64,000 nt of DNA, from NCBI GenBank assembly GCA_029547145.1, contig JAKPPV010000022.1, forward strand, positions 1 through 64,000. The letters run 5' to 3'. Below the pieces are notes generated by a model. That model had not been told where the DNA came from, made no database searches, and saw only the letters and a program-made list of their open reading frames with translations. Shown in pieces: positions 25,855 to 34,395 of the stretch. Source of the DNA: Methanobacteriota archaeon. GTDB taxonomy: Archaea; Halobacteriota; Methanomicrobia; Methanomicrobiales; Methanospirillaceae. Position numbers and translations under genes: made by a program. Numbering within the stretch: position 1 is the first letter of the stretch; each line of letters begins with the position of its first letter.

Positions 25855-25916
25855 CGGCACCGATCTGGGAGCGCATACGATTATCTTGATGCCCGCCGAA
25901 ATGGAGCGCGAACGGT

Positions 25917-26981
25917 ATGTTCGCTATCCGGTTCTACCGCGTCTACGATACGGGTGACGAGATCGACCTCGAGGAACTGGAGTCCGTGTTGACCGCGGAC
26001 GGATCTGCGGTCCTCACCCCGTTCACAAGGACTATGCCGACGTCGATCTGGATCAGAGATCCCCCGCTCGAGGTCCGGCTCCCTCCGGTGAATGTCGCTC
26101 TGCAGAACGGTGCGTATCACCTCGATGCGATCGCTCGCATCCACCAGATCGGAGCGGTCAGCATCTCCTTCATCCTGCACGACGAGCTGGCTGACCCGTC
26201 GTCGCTCCTCCCCGTCGCACTGGCCTTTGCCGGTCAGCAGGGTCTCGATACCCCCTTTCTTGACGCCCTTGCCGTCGTTATTGACCTGCTCGGTCCGGCG
26301 ATCGGCACAAGGCCGATCGAACCGGAATTCTACGAGGACCACACGATCTACATCGTCGATCGTCTCGACCCCGCGTTCGACACGGTGGCACTCCTCGCTG
26401 GAGAACAGATCCGTTTCTCGCAGACAACCCGGGATGAGATGCTGAAGAACTCGCTCTCCTACTCCGTCGACGACCTGGTCATCCTGGCCTGGGACTCCGC
26501 ACTTCTGGTCGACCCCGAACCGCCCATGGACCTGGTCGACGTGATCGAATACGCACTCGTCCTGGTCTTCGAGCTCCGGTTCTATGATCGTGTCCTGGAC
26601 CGGCAGGTCCAGCGGATGTACGACGATATCGAGGCGGCAGACCGCTTCAGCCGTTTTCGCCGTCGCCGCGAGTACCGTCGGATCCTGAACCGGATCATGG
26701 AGACGCACGCCGAGATCTCCGAGGTGACGGAGGTGGTCGAGAACCAGTTGCGGGTGACGGGGGACGTCTTCTATGCGCGGGTCTATGCAACCGCCCTGCG
26801 CGTGTTGAGGGCCGACCTCTGGCGGGCCTCGGTGGATCGGCGGCTCCAGGTCGTGCGTGACAACTACAGGATGCTCTCCGACGAGCTGAACCGTGAGCAT
26901 GCGAACGTCCTCGAGTGGATCATCATCATCCTGATCGCCCTCGAGTTCGCCTATGCGCTCTGGGGGACGACGCGGGGATGA
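25917..26981 (+). CDS. RMD1/YagE (DUF155) family protein with C-terminal membrane anchor
   Basis: A 354-residue protein. The N-terminal part is a mixed alpha/beta domain, then a long helical part (about residues 230-330) rich in Arg and Glu, ending in LEWIIIILIALEFAYALWG, the single C-terminal membrane helix that marks the RMD1/Sif2 family. Motifs AYHLDAIARIHQIGAVSISF and NQLRVTGDVFYARVYATAL fit that family. In fungi it is linked to sporulation and mitochondrial translation; the archaeal role is unknown. The neighbour upstream is the NapH-like protein, with a gap of about 60 bases. Confidence 0.75.
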   Translation: MFAIRFYRVYDTGDEIDLEELESVLTADGSAVLTPFTRTMPTSIWIRDPPLEVRLPPVNVALQNGAYHLDAIARIHQIGAVSISFILHDELADPSSLLPVALAFAGQQGLDTPFLDALAVVIDLLGPAIGTRPIEPEFYEDHTIYIVDRLDPAFDTVALLAGEQIRFSQTTRDEMLKNSLSYSVDDLVILAWDSALLVDPEPPMDLVDVIEYALVLVFELRFYDRVLDRQVQRMYDDIEAADRFSRFRRRREYRRILNRIMETHAEISEVTEVVENQLRVTGDVFYARVYATALRVLRADLWRASVDRRLQVVRDNYRMLSDELNREHANVLEWIIIILIALEFAYALWGTTRG

Positions 26982-27205
26982 GCGGAGTGTATCGTCGGAG
27001 CAGACCGCCAGTGCCCGATACCCGACGTGCGCGGACGACGATCTGCCTGGAAGCCAACCCATTGCCGCTCCGCATACCTGGCGCGGGCTTGCACTCCGGA
27101 TGATGATGTAATAGCGCCGCAACGTCCTTATCGGGTTGGAGGTGGCCCGACCCGTTCCAGGGCAGCAGTCCGCAGTGTTCGGCGTTTCACTTCGGACATT
27201 TTCGA

Positions 27206-27216
27206 AGTTATATTAG
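27206..27216 (+). promoter_or_regulatory. TATA box of the chagasin-like lipoprotein gene
   Basis: AGTTATATTAG in GC-rich surroundings lies about 60 bases before the ATG at 27271. ATG codons at 27226 and 27247 would fall at or near the expected transcription start, which supports the later start. Confidence 0.5.
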
Positions 27217-27270
27217 ATCATAAATATGGTGAATTCAAATAGGAATATGCCCCACGATGGGGCGATTGAC

Positions 27271-27711
27271 ATGACACCTCGGCAGACACTCTGGTTCATC
27301 GCCGGGCTCGTGTTCGCGGCGGTTCTTGTCGCCGGTTGCACCACGGGCGGAGAGAGAAACCCCTCCACGACAGAACCGACGATCGCGGGCCCCCTCGATC
27401 TGAACGAGAGCGCGAACGGCACCACCCATGCGTTACCACTGAACTCGAAGATCAACCTGAGCCTGCAGGAGAACCCAACCACGGGCTACTCCTGGAACCT
27501 CACCACCACCTCCGGGCTCTCGATCCTCTCGGACGAGTTCGTCTCCGACGACCCTGCCGGGACGAGAGTCGGTGCCGGAGGACGGCACCACTGGCAGCTC
27601 GTCGCGAACGCGACGGGGATCCAGGAGATCCATGGCATCTACGCACGCCCCTGGGAGAACCAGACCGCTGATGCCGGCTACTTCTCCGTCGAGATCTCCG
27701 TCACCCCGTAG
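27271..27711 (+). CDS. Chagasin/I42-family protease-inhibitor-like lipoprotein
   Basis: A 146-residue lipoprotein. MTPRQTLWFIAGLVF leads to the lipobox VLVAGC with Cys23. The mature domain shows the I42 inhibitor loops: NPTTGYSWNL (the NPTTGY loop that enters the cysteine-protease active site), VGAGGRHHWQLVA (GxG loop) and GIYARPWENQT (RPW loop). All three hallmark loops are intact, so inhibition of a papain-like protease is likely by family; no such protease is seen in this window. Its 3' end overlaps the end of the convergent DMT gene by 34 bases. Confidence 0.85.
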   Translation: MTPRQTLWFIAGLVFAAVLVAGCTTGGERNPSTTEPTIAGPLDLNESANGTTHALPLNSKINLSLQENPTTGYSWNLTTTSGLSILSDEFVSDDPAGTRVGAGGRHHWQLVANATGIQEIHGIYARPWENQTADAGYFSVEISVTP

Positions 27712-28823
27712 CATCCCTGTTCACCCTCCCCCCCGGTTCCACCCACCCGGGGGGCCCCTCTCCTCCTCTCACCCTTCAGGTGCCGGTGCCGGTGATGGAT
27801 GTCCGGTGTATGCGGGTGACTGTGCTCGAGCCGCTCGTGGGTATGCACGTGTGCGTGTACCTCGGCGGATTGTCCGTCCTCGTGGACGTGCCGGTGGTGC
27901 TCGTCGTGGGAGTGGCGGTGCGCATGCGTCATCGTTTCGTGGATGTGCGGGTGCTCGTGGTGTTCGCGGGCGATCAGGAGCGCGCCGGCGGCCATCAGGG
28001 GGAGTGCGATGACGAACTGCCAGTCGGGGATGCCGGGGGCGATCAGAAGAGAGATCCCTGCCCCGATAAAAGGGGCCAGACCGAAGATCCCGGCGGTCCG
28101 CGATGCCCCGAGGTGGCGGAGCGCGAGGAGAAACGTGACCATGCTGATCCCGTAGCAGATGGCACCCAAGAGAAGTACGGCGAGCCCCGTCTCGGGCGAG
28201 GGCAGGGGGTCTCCGATGGAGAGGGCAAGGGCGAACGATAGGGCACCGGCACCGAGCCCCTTGACGGTCCCGATCGCGAACGGATCCTTACCGGAGACCT
28301 GCCGGGCACAGTTGTTGTCCAGGCCCCAGAGCGCACAGGCGCCGATGATACCGAGTGCCCCGAGCGAGAGGCCCGGTTCGCCGGAGGGCTCGTACGAGAG
28401 GACCGTCCCTGCCGCCGTGATCAGACCGATCGCCCCCATCACCCGCCGCCCGATCCCCTCGTGGAAGAAGGCGGCCGCAAGGAGAGCCGTTGCGACCGCT
28501 TCGACGTTCAGAAGAAGGGAGGCAGCGGCAGCGGGTGTGAAGGAGAGGCCGAGCATCAGCAGCACGGGCGCGAGGAAACCTCCGGCGATCGCGCTCCCCG
28601 CGAGCCAGGGGGCGTCCCGGCGGGCGAGGGGGGCCTCGCGTTCGGTCGGACCACGCAGGAACCGCACTACAACGATCGCTGTGCCCGCACCGATGTACAG
28701 GAGGGCGGCGAGCATCACCGGAGGAACCGAGGAGAGGAGGAGCTTGGCGAGGGGCGCACTGGCTCCGAAGAGGGTGGCTGCCAGGAGGGCAAAGAGGATC
28801 GGAACCCTGCTCCCGTCCGTCAT
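27678..28823 (-). CDS. DMT/EamA-family permease with a histidine-rich C-terminal tail
   Basis: A 381-residue protein. Residues 1-290 form two EamA repeats, about ten membrane helices (FGASAPLAKLLL near the start, GACALWGLDNNCARQVSG opening the second half). Residues ~291-345 are a tail with over 20 His, often as HxH (HEHPHIHETMTHAH, EVHAHVHTHERLEHSH), then a basic run-on tail of ~35 residues crossing into the end of the convergent gene. Such tails bind Ni, Zn or Co in known transporters and chaperones. Divergent from a CDF metal exporter gene 92 bases away, which supports a metal-related role, though EamA proteins usually carry small organic molecules. Confidence 0.82.
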   Translation of the reverse strand: MTDGSRVPILFALLAATLFGASAPLAKLLLSSVPPVMLAALLYIGAGTAIVVVRFLRGPTEREAPLARRDAPWLAGSAIAGGFLAPVLLMLGLSFTPAAAASLLLNVEAVATALLAAAFFHEGIGRRVMGAIGLITAAGTVLSYEPSGEPGLSLGALGIIGACALWGLDNNCARQVSGKDPFAIGTVKGLGAGALSFALALSIGDPLPSPETGLAVLLLGAICYGISMVTFLLALRHLGASRTAGIFGLAPFIGAGISLLIAPGIPDWQFVIALPLMAAGALLIAREHHEHPHIHETMTHAHRHSHDEHHRHVHEDGQSAEVHAHVHTHERLEHSHPHTPDIHHRHRHLKGERRRGAPRVGGTGGEGEQGCYGVTEISTEK

Positions 28824-28915
28824 CGTGTCGGAGCAGGTGGGCCCCCGGCATCGATATTGTTTGCGCCGATCAGGTCCGAAACGCCTATGGGCGAAGACCG
28901 GTAATCAAGTGGGAT

Positions 28916-29887
28916 ATGCGCGACCAGGCAGCCTGGGACCTTGAGAAACTGAGGACCGCGCGTCTCTCCGTCGCATCGAACTCGGTGCTCCTGGCACTCA
29001 AGCTCGCGATCGGTCTCTGGATCGGATCGGTTGCGATCCTCTCCGAGGCGGTCCACTCCGGGATCGACCTGGTCGCCGCAGTCGTCGCCTGGTTCGCCGT
29101 CCGTGCCTCCGGGCGTCCGCCCGACCTGGTGCACCAGTTCGGTCATGGCAAGTTCGAGGACCTCTCGGGCCTGTTTGAGGGTGCTCTGATCATGGTCGCC
29201 GCCGTCCTGATCATCTCCGAATCGGTCCAGAAACTCCTCTCCGGAGGAGAGGGGCTCTATATTGAGGCGCTCGGAGCCGGGATCGCGGTGATGGCCATCT
29301 CGTCCGGCGTGAACTGGTACGTCTCGAACCGCCTGATGCGGGTTGCGAAGTCGACCGAGTCGATCGCGCTCGAGTCGGATGCCTGGCACCTCCGTACCGA
29401 TGTCTACACCTCGCTGGGAGTGCTCCTCGGGCTCGTGGCGATCCGGCTCACCGGGGTTGTGGCTTTCGATGCCGTCATCGCGATCGGGGTGGCCCTCCTG
29501 ATCCTGAAGGCGGGCCTGGAGCTCTGCATCCGTGCCGGGGCGAACCTGATCGACGAGCGCCTGCCGGACGAGGAGGAGGAACGGATCCGGGCGATCATCG
29601 CCGAGCACGGGGATCACGTCGCCGAGTTCCACGAGCTTCGCACCCGGCGTTCGGGTCCGAACCGGTTCGTCGACCTCCACCTCTGCGTCGCCCGCAACCT
29701 CACGGTCGAGGAGGCCAATCGGCTTGCAGACCGTCTCGAGGAGGAGATCCGGGCGGTACTGCCCCGCTGCTCGGTGGTGATCAAGGTCGAACCCTGTGAT
29801 GCGAGCTGCGAGGCCTGCCGCTCGTTCTGCACGCACCGGGGCGAATGCGACGACGATCAGCGATCGCAGGCGCCCGATGCCAGGTAG
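28916..29887 (+). CDS. Cation diffusion facilitator (CDF) metal transporter
   Basis: A 323-residue membrane protein exporting divalent metal by proton exchange. About six helices. The metal-site residues are present: SEAVHSGIDL in helix 2 (HxxxD type) and ESDAWHLRTDVYTSLGVLLG in helix 5 (HxxxD). The HQFGHGKFED loop is the family signature. The C-terminal cytoplasmic domain (HELRTRRSGPNRFVDLHL, VVIKVEPCDASCE) ends with several Cys (CDASCEACRSFC), an unusual cluster that could bind soft metals. Divergent from the His-tailed DMT permease. Confidence 0.92.
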   Translation: MRDQAAWDLEKLRTARLSVASNSVLLALKLAIGLWIGSVAILSEAVHSGIDLVAAVVAWFAVRASGRPPDLVHQFGHGKFEDLSGLFEGALIMVAAVLIISESVQKLLSGGEGLYIEALGAGIAVMAISSGVNWYVSNRLMRVAKSTESIALESDAWHLRTDVYTSLGVLLGLVAIRLTGVVAFDAVIAIGVALLILKAGLELCIRAGANLIDERLPDEEEERIRAIIAEHGDHVAEFHELRTRRSGPNRFVDLHLCVARNLTVEEANRLADRLEEEIRAVLPRCSVVIKVEPCDASCEACRSFCTHRGECDDDQRSQAPDAR

Positions 29888-30222
29888 TGTGCGAGCACCT
29901 CCTCTCCCGTTGCGTCCGAGAGGACCCTTCTGACCTGCCGGATGAACGCCTCCATATCCTCCTCCAGGACACACCCGAGGCTCTCCGAGCCGTCCAGGAT
30001 CCGGTCAACGAGCCACTGGAGGTCCGATGCATCGAGCGTCTCGAGCCGGCGCTCGAAGTCTTCGGCCGACTCGGCGAAATGGTTCGAGACCGGGGGCAGG
30101 ATCGACTGGAAGGCGTGACCTGAGCCCGCGCAGATCGTCCCGCCGCACTCGGGGACGAGCTTCGCGAGGATCTCAAGGTCGCGCCCGGTGAGTTCGCGGG
30201 CCATGTAAATGTGCGTTCGCAT
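29857..30222 (-). CDS. Hypothetical protein
   Basis: A soluble 121-residue protein that I do not recognise. It reads MRTHIYMARELTG at the start, has a Cys/Gly patch (ECGGTICAGSGHAF) at about residues 27-40, a helical centre and a second Cys near the end (ASGACDR). A start at 30204 is possible. Its 3' end overlaps the convergent CDF gene by 31 bases. A much longer frame extends upstream but runs antisense through fumA and is not real. Confidence 0.5.
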   Translation of the reverse strand: MRTHIYMARELTGRDLEILAKLVPECGGTICAGSGHAFQSILPPVSNHFAESAEDFERRLETLDASDLQWLVDRILDGSESLGCVLEEDMEAFIRQVRRVLSDATGEEVLAHYLASGACDR

Positions 30223-30279
30223 CCCAGCGACAAATATCCGCCGGTCCTTTTTTCCCCCCGCGGTTCCGATCTCCTTCTG

Positions 30280-31110
30280 ATGGACCCGCGTCTCTCCTCC
30301 CGGATCGCCGATGCGACCGCCCGGGCCTACGGCCGGGCGGTGACCACGCTCCCTCCCGACGTCGAAACCGCCCTCGAACGGGCCCTCGTTTCGGAGACAG
30401 ACCCCGTGGCGCGGGGCGAACTCGAGAACATTCTCGAGAATGTCGCACTCGCCCGGAAGGGCAACCTCCCCATCTGCCAGGACACGGGCGTCCCCGTCAT
30501 CTATGTCACCCTGCCTCCGACCGTTCCACTCGAGGACGGGCTCTTCGACGCGATCGCGGCGGGCGTGCGCCGGGCGACGACAGAGGTGCCGCTCCGCCCG
30601 AACGTCGTCGACCCGCTCACCCGACACAACACGGGCGACAACACCGGTGACGGGATGCCGGCGGTGCACATCCGTCCGGGCCCGCGACTCTCGGTCACGG
30701 TGTTGCCGAAGGGCGCGGGTGCGGAGAACATGTCCCGGATCGAGATGCTCCTCCCATCCGAGGTGGAGAGGATCCCCGATGTCGTGGTCCGCTGCGTACT
30801 CGAAGCCGGCGCCCGCCCCTGCCCACCGGTCGTGCTCGGGATCGGGATCGGCGGAACCTTCGACGTCGCCGCCGCACTCGCGAAGGAGGCACTCCTCGAA
30901 CCGATCGATACGATGGACCCGTTCGAGACCTCGCTCTGCGATGCCGTGAACCGGCTCGGCATCGGGCCGATGGGTCTCGGAGGAGCGACGACCGCCCTGG
31001 CCGTCAAGGTCAGGCGCGCACACTGTCACACCGCGTCGCTGCCGGTGGCGGTCAACATCCAGTGCTGGGCGAACCGGCATGCGACCGAGTATGTGGAGGT
31101 GGACGGGTGA
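30280..31110 (+). CDS. fumA: Fumarate hydratase class I, alpha subunit
   Basis: Catalyses reversible hydration of fumarate to malate with the beta subunit encoded next. The 276-residue subunit has the [4Fe-4S] cysteines expected of class I fumarases: LPICQDTG (C66), the Cys of ARPCPPVVLGIGIGG and that of RAHCHTASLPV. The LTRHNTGDNTGDGMPAVH stretch is a family landmark. The ATG at 30280 follows a TATA-like AAATATCC at about 30231. The beta gene starts within its stop codon (GTGA). It heads a run of TCA-type genes. Confidence 0.93.
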   Translation: MDPRLSSRIADATARAYGRAVTTLPPDVETALERALVSETDPVARGELENILENVALARKGNLPICQDTGVPVIYVTLPPTVPLEDGLFDAIAAGVRRATTEVPLRPNVVDPLTRHNTGDNTGDGMPAVHIRPGPRLSVTVLPKGAGAENMSRIEMLLPSEVERIPDVVVRCVLEAGARPCPPVVLGIGIGGTFDVAAALAKEALLEPIDTMDPFETSLCDAVNRLGIGPMGLGGATTALAVKVRRAHCHTASLPVAVNIQCWANRHATEYVEVDG

Positions 31111-31640
31111 CCGACCTGGCCACACCCCTCGGCACCGAGGTGCTCGAGCTGGTCGCCGGAGATCGCGTGACCCTCTCGGGCATCGTCTACACCGCACGCG
31201 ACGAGGCCCATCTGCGGATGATGCGGGAAGGGATCCCCTTCGATCCCGTCGGCGCGGCCGTCTACCACTGCGGCCCGGTGATCGCCGACGGTCGCGTCGT
31301 CGCTGCAGGCCCGACCACCTCCTCGCGGATGAACCGGCTCTCGGGGTTCCTGCTCGATGCGGGTGTACGTGCCCTGATCGGGAAGGGGGGGATGGACGCC
31401 ACCGTCACCGGGCAGCTCCGGGGACGCGGGGTCTACCTCGCCTTCACCGGTGGATGTGCCGCCCTCGCGGCGGCCCGCATGCGGCTCGAGGGGGTCTGGT
31501 TCCCCGACCTCGGAATGGCCGAGGCGGTATGGGCGATCCGGCTCGATCGGCTCCCCCTCGTGGTCGGGATCGACAGTCACGGGGCGAACCTCTTCGCAGG
31601 GGTACAGGCACGGGCAGAGCGGGCCGCCAAACTCCCGTGA
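31107..31640 (+). CDS. fumB: Fumarate hydratase class I, beta subunit
   Basis: The 177-residue swivelling beta subunit of two-part fumarase. The segment LSGIVYTARDEAHLRMM, then YHCGPVI, GPTTSSRMN and IGKGGM, are typical of this domain. The GTG start overlaps the fumA stop by four bases, so translation is coupled. The ferredoxin subunit gene of KorDABC begins 61 bases later. Confidence 0.93.
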   Translation: MTDLATPLGTEVLELVAGDRVTLSGIVYTARDEAHLRMMREGIPFDPVGAAVYHCGPVIADGRVVAAGPTTSSRMNRLSGFLLDAGVRALIGKGGMDATVTGQLRGRGVYLAFTGGCAALAAARMRLEGVWFPDLGMAEAVWAIRLDRLPLVVGIDSHGANLFAGVQARAERAAKLP

Positions 31641-31701
31641 CGGCTCCGCTTCAAATACCTTTTCGACGTATGGCGAGAAAAACATACACAGGAAGGGATC
31701 G

Positions 31702-31974
31702 ATGAAACTCGTGATCGACGAGAACCGCTGCAAGGGGTGCAACCTCTGCACCCAGGTCTGCCCCTACCGGATCTTCCGGCCGGGCAGGCGGCCGAACCGG
31801 AAGGGCGTGATCGTCCCGGAGCTCGACCGGCCGGAGCGGTGCACGAACTGCCGCCTGCAGGGGCTCTACGGCCGCACCCTCTGCGGGATCTGCCAGCTCA
31901 CCTGCCCGGACCAGGCGATCGGGTGGGTACGGGAACGGCCGTACGAACCCCTCACGATGGAGGTGGAGTATTGA
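31702..31974 (+). CDS. korD: 2-oxoglutarate:ferredoxin oxidoreductase, delta (ferredoxin) subunit
   Basis: A 90-residue ferredoxin subunit carrying electrons for Kor. Cluster motifs are CKGCNLCTQVCP and the divergent second set CTNC...LCGICQLTCP. The ferredoxin subunit gene precedes alpha, an order common in methanogens. A Shine-Dalgarno-like GGAAGGGAT lies before the ATG. The gene ends TTGA, with korA using the TTG as start. Confidence 0.92.
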   Translation: MKLVIDENRCKGCNLCTQVCPYRIFRPGRRPNRKGVIVPELDRPERCTNCRLQGLYGRTLCGICQLTCPDQAIGWVRERPYEPLTMEVEY

Positions 31975-33077
31975 CGAAGCTCGAGTTCATGCAGGGCAAC
32001 ACCGCCTCTGCCGAGGGCGCGATCGCCGCAGGCTGCCGGTTCTTCGGGGGCTACCCGATCACCCCATCGACCGAGGTGGCGGAGGCGATGGCCCGCCGGA
32101 TGCCGAAGATCGGTGGTGTCTTCGTGCAGATGGAGGACGAGATCGCCTCGATAGCGGCCGTGATCGGGGCGTCGTGGACGGGAAAGAAGGCGATGACCGC
32201 AACCTCGGGGCCCGGTTTCTCTCTGATGATGGAGAACATCGGCTTTGCCGTCATGACCGAGACCCCGCTCGTGATCGTCAATGTCCAGCGCGGCGGCCCA
32301 TCCACCGGCCAGCCGACGATGTCGGCGCAGGGGGATATGCTCCAGTGCCGGTTCGGTTCGCACGGTGACATGGCGATCATCGCCCTCAGTCCCGACTCGG
32401 TCCAGGAGATGTACGACCTGACCGTGAAGGCCTTCAACCTCGCCGAGCGGTTCCGCTGCCCTGCCTTCCTGATGGCTGACGAGATCATCGGGCATATGCG
32501 GGAGCGGATCGAGCTCCCGGACCATGTCGAAATCGTCGATCGGCGCCCGCTCGAACCGGGCCGGCTCCCGTTCGAGGCGGGTGCGGACGGCGTGCCCGGT
32601 TTCCCAACCTTCGGCACGGGACACCGGGTCCACGTCACCGGGCTGACCCATGACGAACGGGGCTACCCGGCGGCGACCGACCCCGCCGCCCACGAGCGAC
32701 TGGTCCGCCGGCTCGTGGACAAGGTCGAGAACGCGCGGCACGAGATCGCGGACTACCGCGTTACGAACCCCGAGGCGGAGGTGGTCTTCGTCTGCTACGG
32801 CTCTCCCGCTCGCGCGGTCCAGCAGGTGGTCTCTGATCACCCCGGCGAAGGACTTGGCATCCTCCGCCTCCGCGTGGTCTGGCCGTTCCCCGAGCACGCG
32901 CTCGCCGAGTTTCCGAACGCCCGTCTGTTCATCGTCCCCGAGCAGAACCTGGGCCAGGTTGCGCGCGAGGTCGAGCGGCACGTCCGGGTACCCGTTATCT
33001 CCGTGCCCAGGCTCGGCGGGGAGCTCCACACCCCGGACGAACTCGTCCGCGCGGTCGAGGAGGCACGGTCCGCATGA
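31971..33077 (+). CDS. korA: 2-oxoglutarate:ferredoxin oxidoreductase, alpha subunit
   Basis: The 368-residue pyrimidine-domain subunit of the TPP enzyme that interconverts 2-oxoglutarate and succinyl-CoA with reduced ferredoxin. FFGGYPITPSTEVAE and ATSGPGFSLM are its hallmarks; QRGGPSTGQPT follows. The start is TTG at 31971, overlapping the korD stop and preceded by GGAGGTGGAG; no ATG lies suitably close. In methanogens this enzyme works in the reductive direction to make 2-oxoglutarate for glutamate (established); neighbouring sucCD and fum support 2-oxoglutarate as substrate. Confidence 0.94.
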   Translation: MTKLEFMQGNTASAEGAIAAGCRFFGGYPITPSTEVAEAMARRMPKIGGVFVQMEDEIASIAAVIGASWTGKKAMTATSGPGFSLMMENIGFAVMTETPLVIVNVQRGGPSTGQPTMSAQGDMLQCRFGSHGDMAIIALSPDSVQEMYDLTVKAFNLAERFRCPAFLMADEIIGHMRERIELPDHVEIVDRRPLEPGRLPFEAGADGVPGFPTFGTGHRVHVTGLTHDERGYPAATDPAAHERLVRRLVDKVENARHEIADYRVTNPEAEVVFVCYGSPARAVQQVVSDHPGEGLGILRLRVVWPFPEHALAEFPNARLFIVPEQNLGQVAREVERHVRVPVISVPRLGGELHTPDELVRAVEEARSA

Positions 33078-33862
33078 GCTTCGACGACTGGCTCCGGACC
33101 GATCGCCTGCCGCACATCTGGTGCAGCGGCTGTTCGAACGGCACGATCCTGAACTGCACCCTCGCGGCGGTGGATGCGGAGGGATGGGATCCGGACCGGA
33201 CGGTCTTCGTCTCGGGGATCGGCTGCTCATCCCGCGCCCCGGGGTACATCGCGACCGACTCGCTCCACACGACCCATGGGCGCGCCCTCGCATTCGCCAC
33301 CGGAGTCAAGCTCGCTGATCCCAGCCTGAACGTGGTGGTCTTCACGGGGGACGGCGATCTCGCCGCGATCGGGGGCAACCACTTCATCCACGCCTGCCGC
33401 CGGAACATCGACCTCACCGTGGTCTGTATGAACAACCTCATCTACGGCATGACCGGGGGACAGGGTTCCCCGACCACGCCGCTTGGAGCCCTCTCCACCA
33501 CGTCGCCCTACGGCTCCTCCGAACCGGCCTTCGACCTGGTTGCACTCGCCGTCGCCGCCGGCGCGAACCACGTCGCCCGCTGGACCGCATACCACGTCCG
33601 GGAGGTACAGAAGGCGATCCAGACCGGGCTCCGGACACCCGGCCTCTCGTTCATCGAGGTTCGTGCCGGATGCCCGACCAACTACGGGCGCAAGAACCGG
33701 CTGCGCGAGGTGACGGATATGGCCGAGCATTTCCGAACCCGGTCGATGGTGAAGGCAAAGTTCGACCGGCTCGTGGCCGAAGGGCGGCCCATACCCCCTG
33801 ACACGATCGTGGTCGGGGAGTTCGTGCGGCGCGCGCTCCCTGCGATGGGGGTGGCTCCGTGA
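33074..33862 (+). CDS. korB: 2-oxoglutarate:ferredoxin oxidoreductase, beta subunit
   Basis: The 262-residue TPP-binding subunit. WCSGCSNGTIL opens the cofactor domain; FTGDGDLAAIGGNHF with CMNNLIYGMTGGQ is the GDG-NN thiamine diphosphate motif. ATGA overlap with korA and GTGA overlap with korC. Length is normal for the family. Confidence 0.94.
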   Translation: MSFDDWLRTDRLPHIWCSGCSNGTILNCTLAAVDAEGWDPDRTVFVSGIGCSSRAPGYIATDSLHTTHGRALAFATGVKLADPSLNVVVFTGDGDLAAIGGNHFIHACRRNIDLTVVCMNNLIYGMTGGQGSPTTPLGALSTTSPYGSSEPAFDLVALAVAAGANHVARWTAYHVREVQKAIQTGLRTPGLSFIEVRAGCPTNYGRKNRLREVTDMAEHFRTRSMVKAKFDRLVAEGRPIPPDTIVVGEFVRRALPAMGVAP

Positions 33863-34395
33863 GGCGCGAACTCCGGCTCTCGGGCTTCGGGGGCCAGGGG
33901 ATCATGCTTGCCGCCGTGATCCTGGGCCGGGCCGCGGTGATGTACGACAGGTGCTACGCGGTCCAGACCCAGGTCTACGGCCCCGAGGCGCGGGGGGGCG
34001 CCTCGATGGCCGCCGTGGTCTTTGACGACTCGCCGATCCTGTATCCCGAGGTGACGGACCCCGACATCCTGGTGATCATGAGCCAGGAGGGCTTCGAGAA
34101 GTACGGAACCATCGCCCGGCAGGACGCGGTGATGCTCCTCGACCCGGGGCTCGTTCACTCCCGCCCGGCCTGCCGGTACTACGAGATCCCGGCGACCGAT
34201 GACGCACGGAGCATCCTCGGGAAGGTGATCGTCGCCAACATCGTCATGCTCGGTGCCCTCGTCGCCTCGACCGGAGTTGTGTCGCGCGATGCGATCGAAC
34301 GGGCGGTGTTGGACCAGGTGCCGAGGGGCACCGAGGATTTGAACCTCCGGGCGCTCCGACAGGGATACGTCCGGGGAGAGGAGGCACGAGGATGA
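33859..34395 (+). CDS. korC: 2-oxoglutarate:ferredoxin oxidoreductase, gamma subunit
   Basis: The 178-residue gamma subunit. LSGFGGQGIMLAAVILGRA is the family N-terminal motif, followed by QTQVYGPEARGGASMA. It completes the KorDABC set in four adjacent genes. The next gene, sucC, starts within its stop (ATGA). Confidence 0.93.
   Translation: MRRELRLSGFGGQGIMLAAVILGRAAVMYDRCYAVQTQVYGPEARGGASMAAVVFDDSPILYPEVTDPDILVIMSQEGFEKYGTIARQDAVMLLDPGLVHSRPACRYYEIPATDDARSILGKVIVANIVMLGALVASTGVVSRDAIERAVLDQVPRGTEDLNLRALRQGYVRGEEARG

Noticed and set aside
24493-25860. Minus-strand frame of 455 codons
   Set aside because: Covers wtpA and the membrane ferredoxin on the opposite strand; a Glu/Asp/Arg-rich mirror of those genes.
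25881-27122. Minus-strand frame of 413 codons
   Set aside because: Antisense to the RMD1-like gene; rich in Asp, Arg and His with no motif.
29857-31197. 446-codon minus-strand protein
   Set aside because: Only its last ~120 codons look like a protein; the rest runs antisense through fumA.
31866-33293. Minus-strand frame of 475 codons
   Set aside because: Antisense to korA and korB, which have clear motifs; no recognisable domain of its own.
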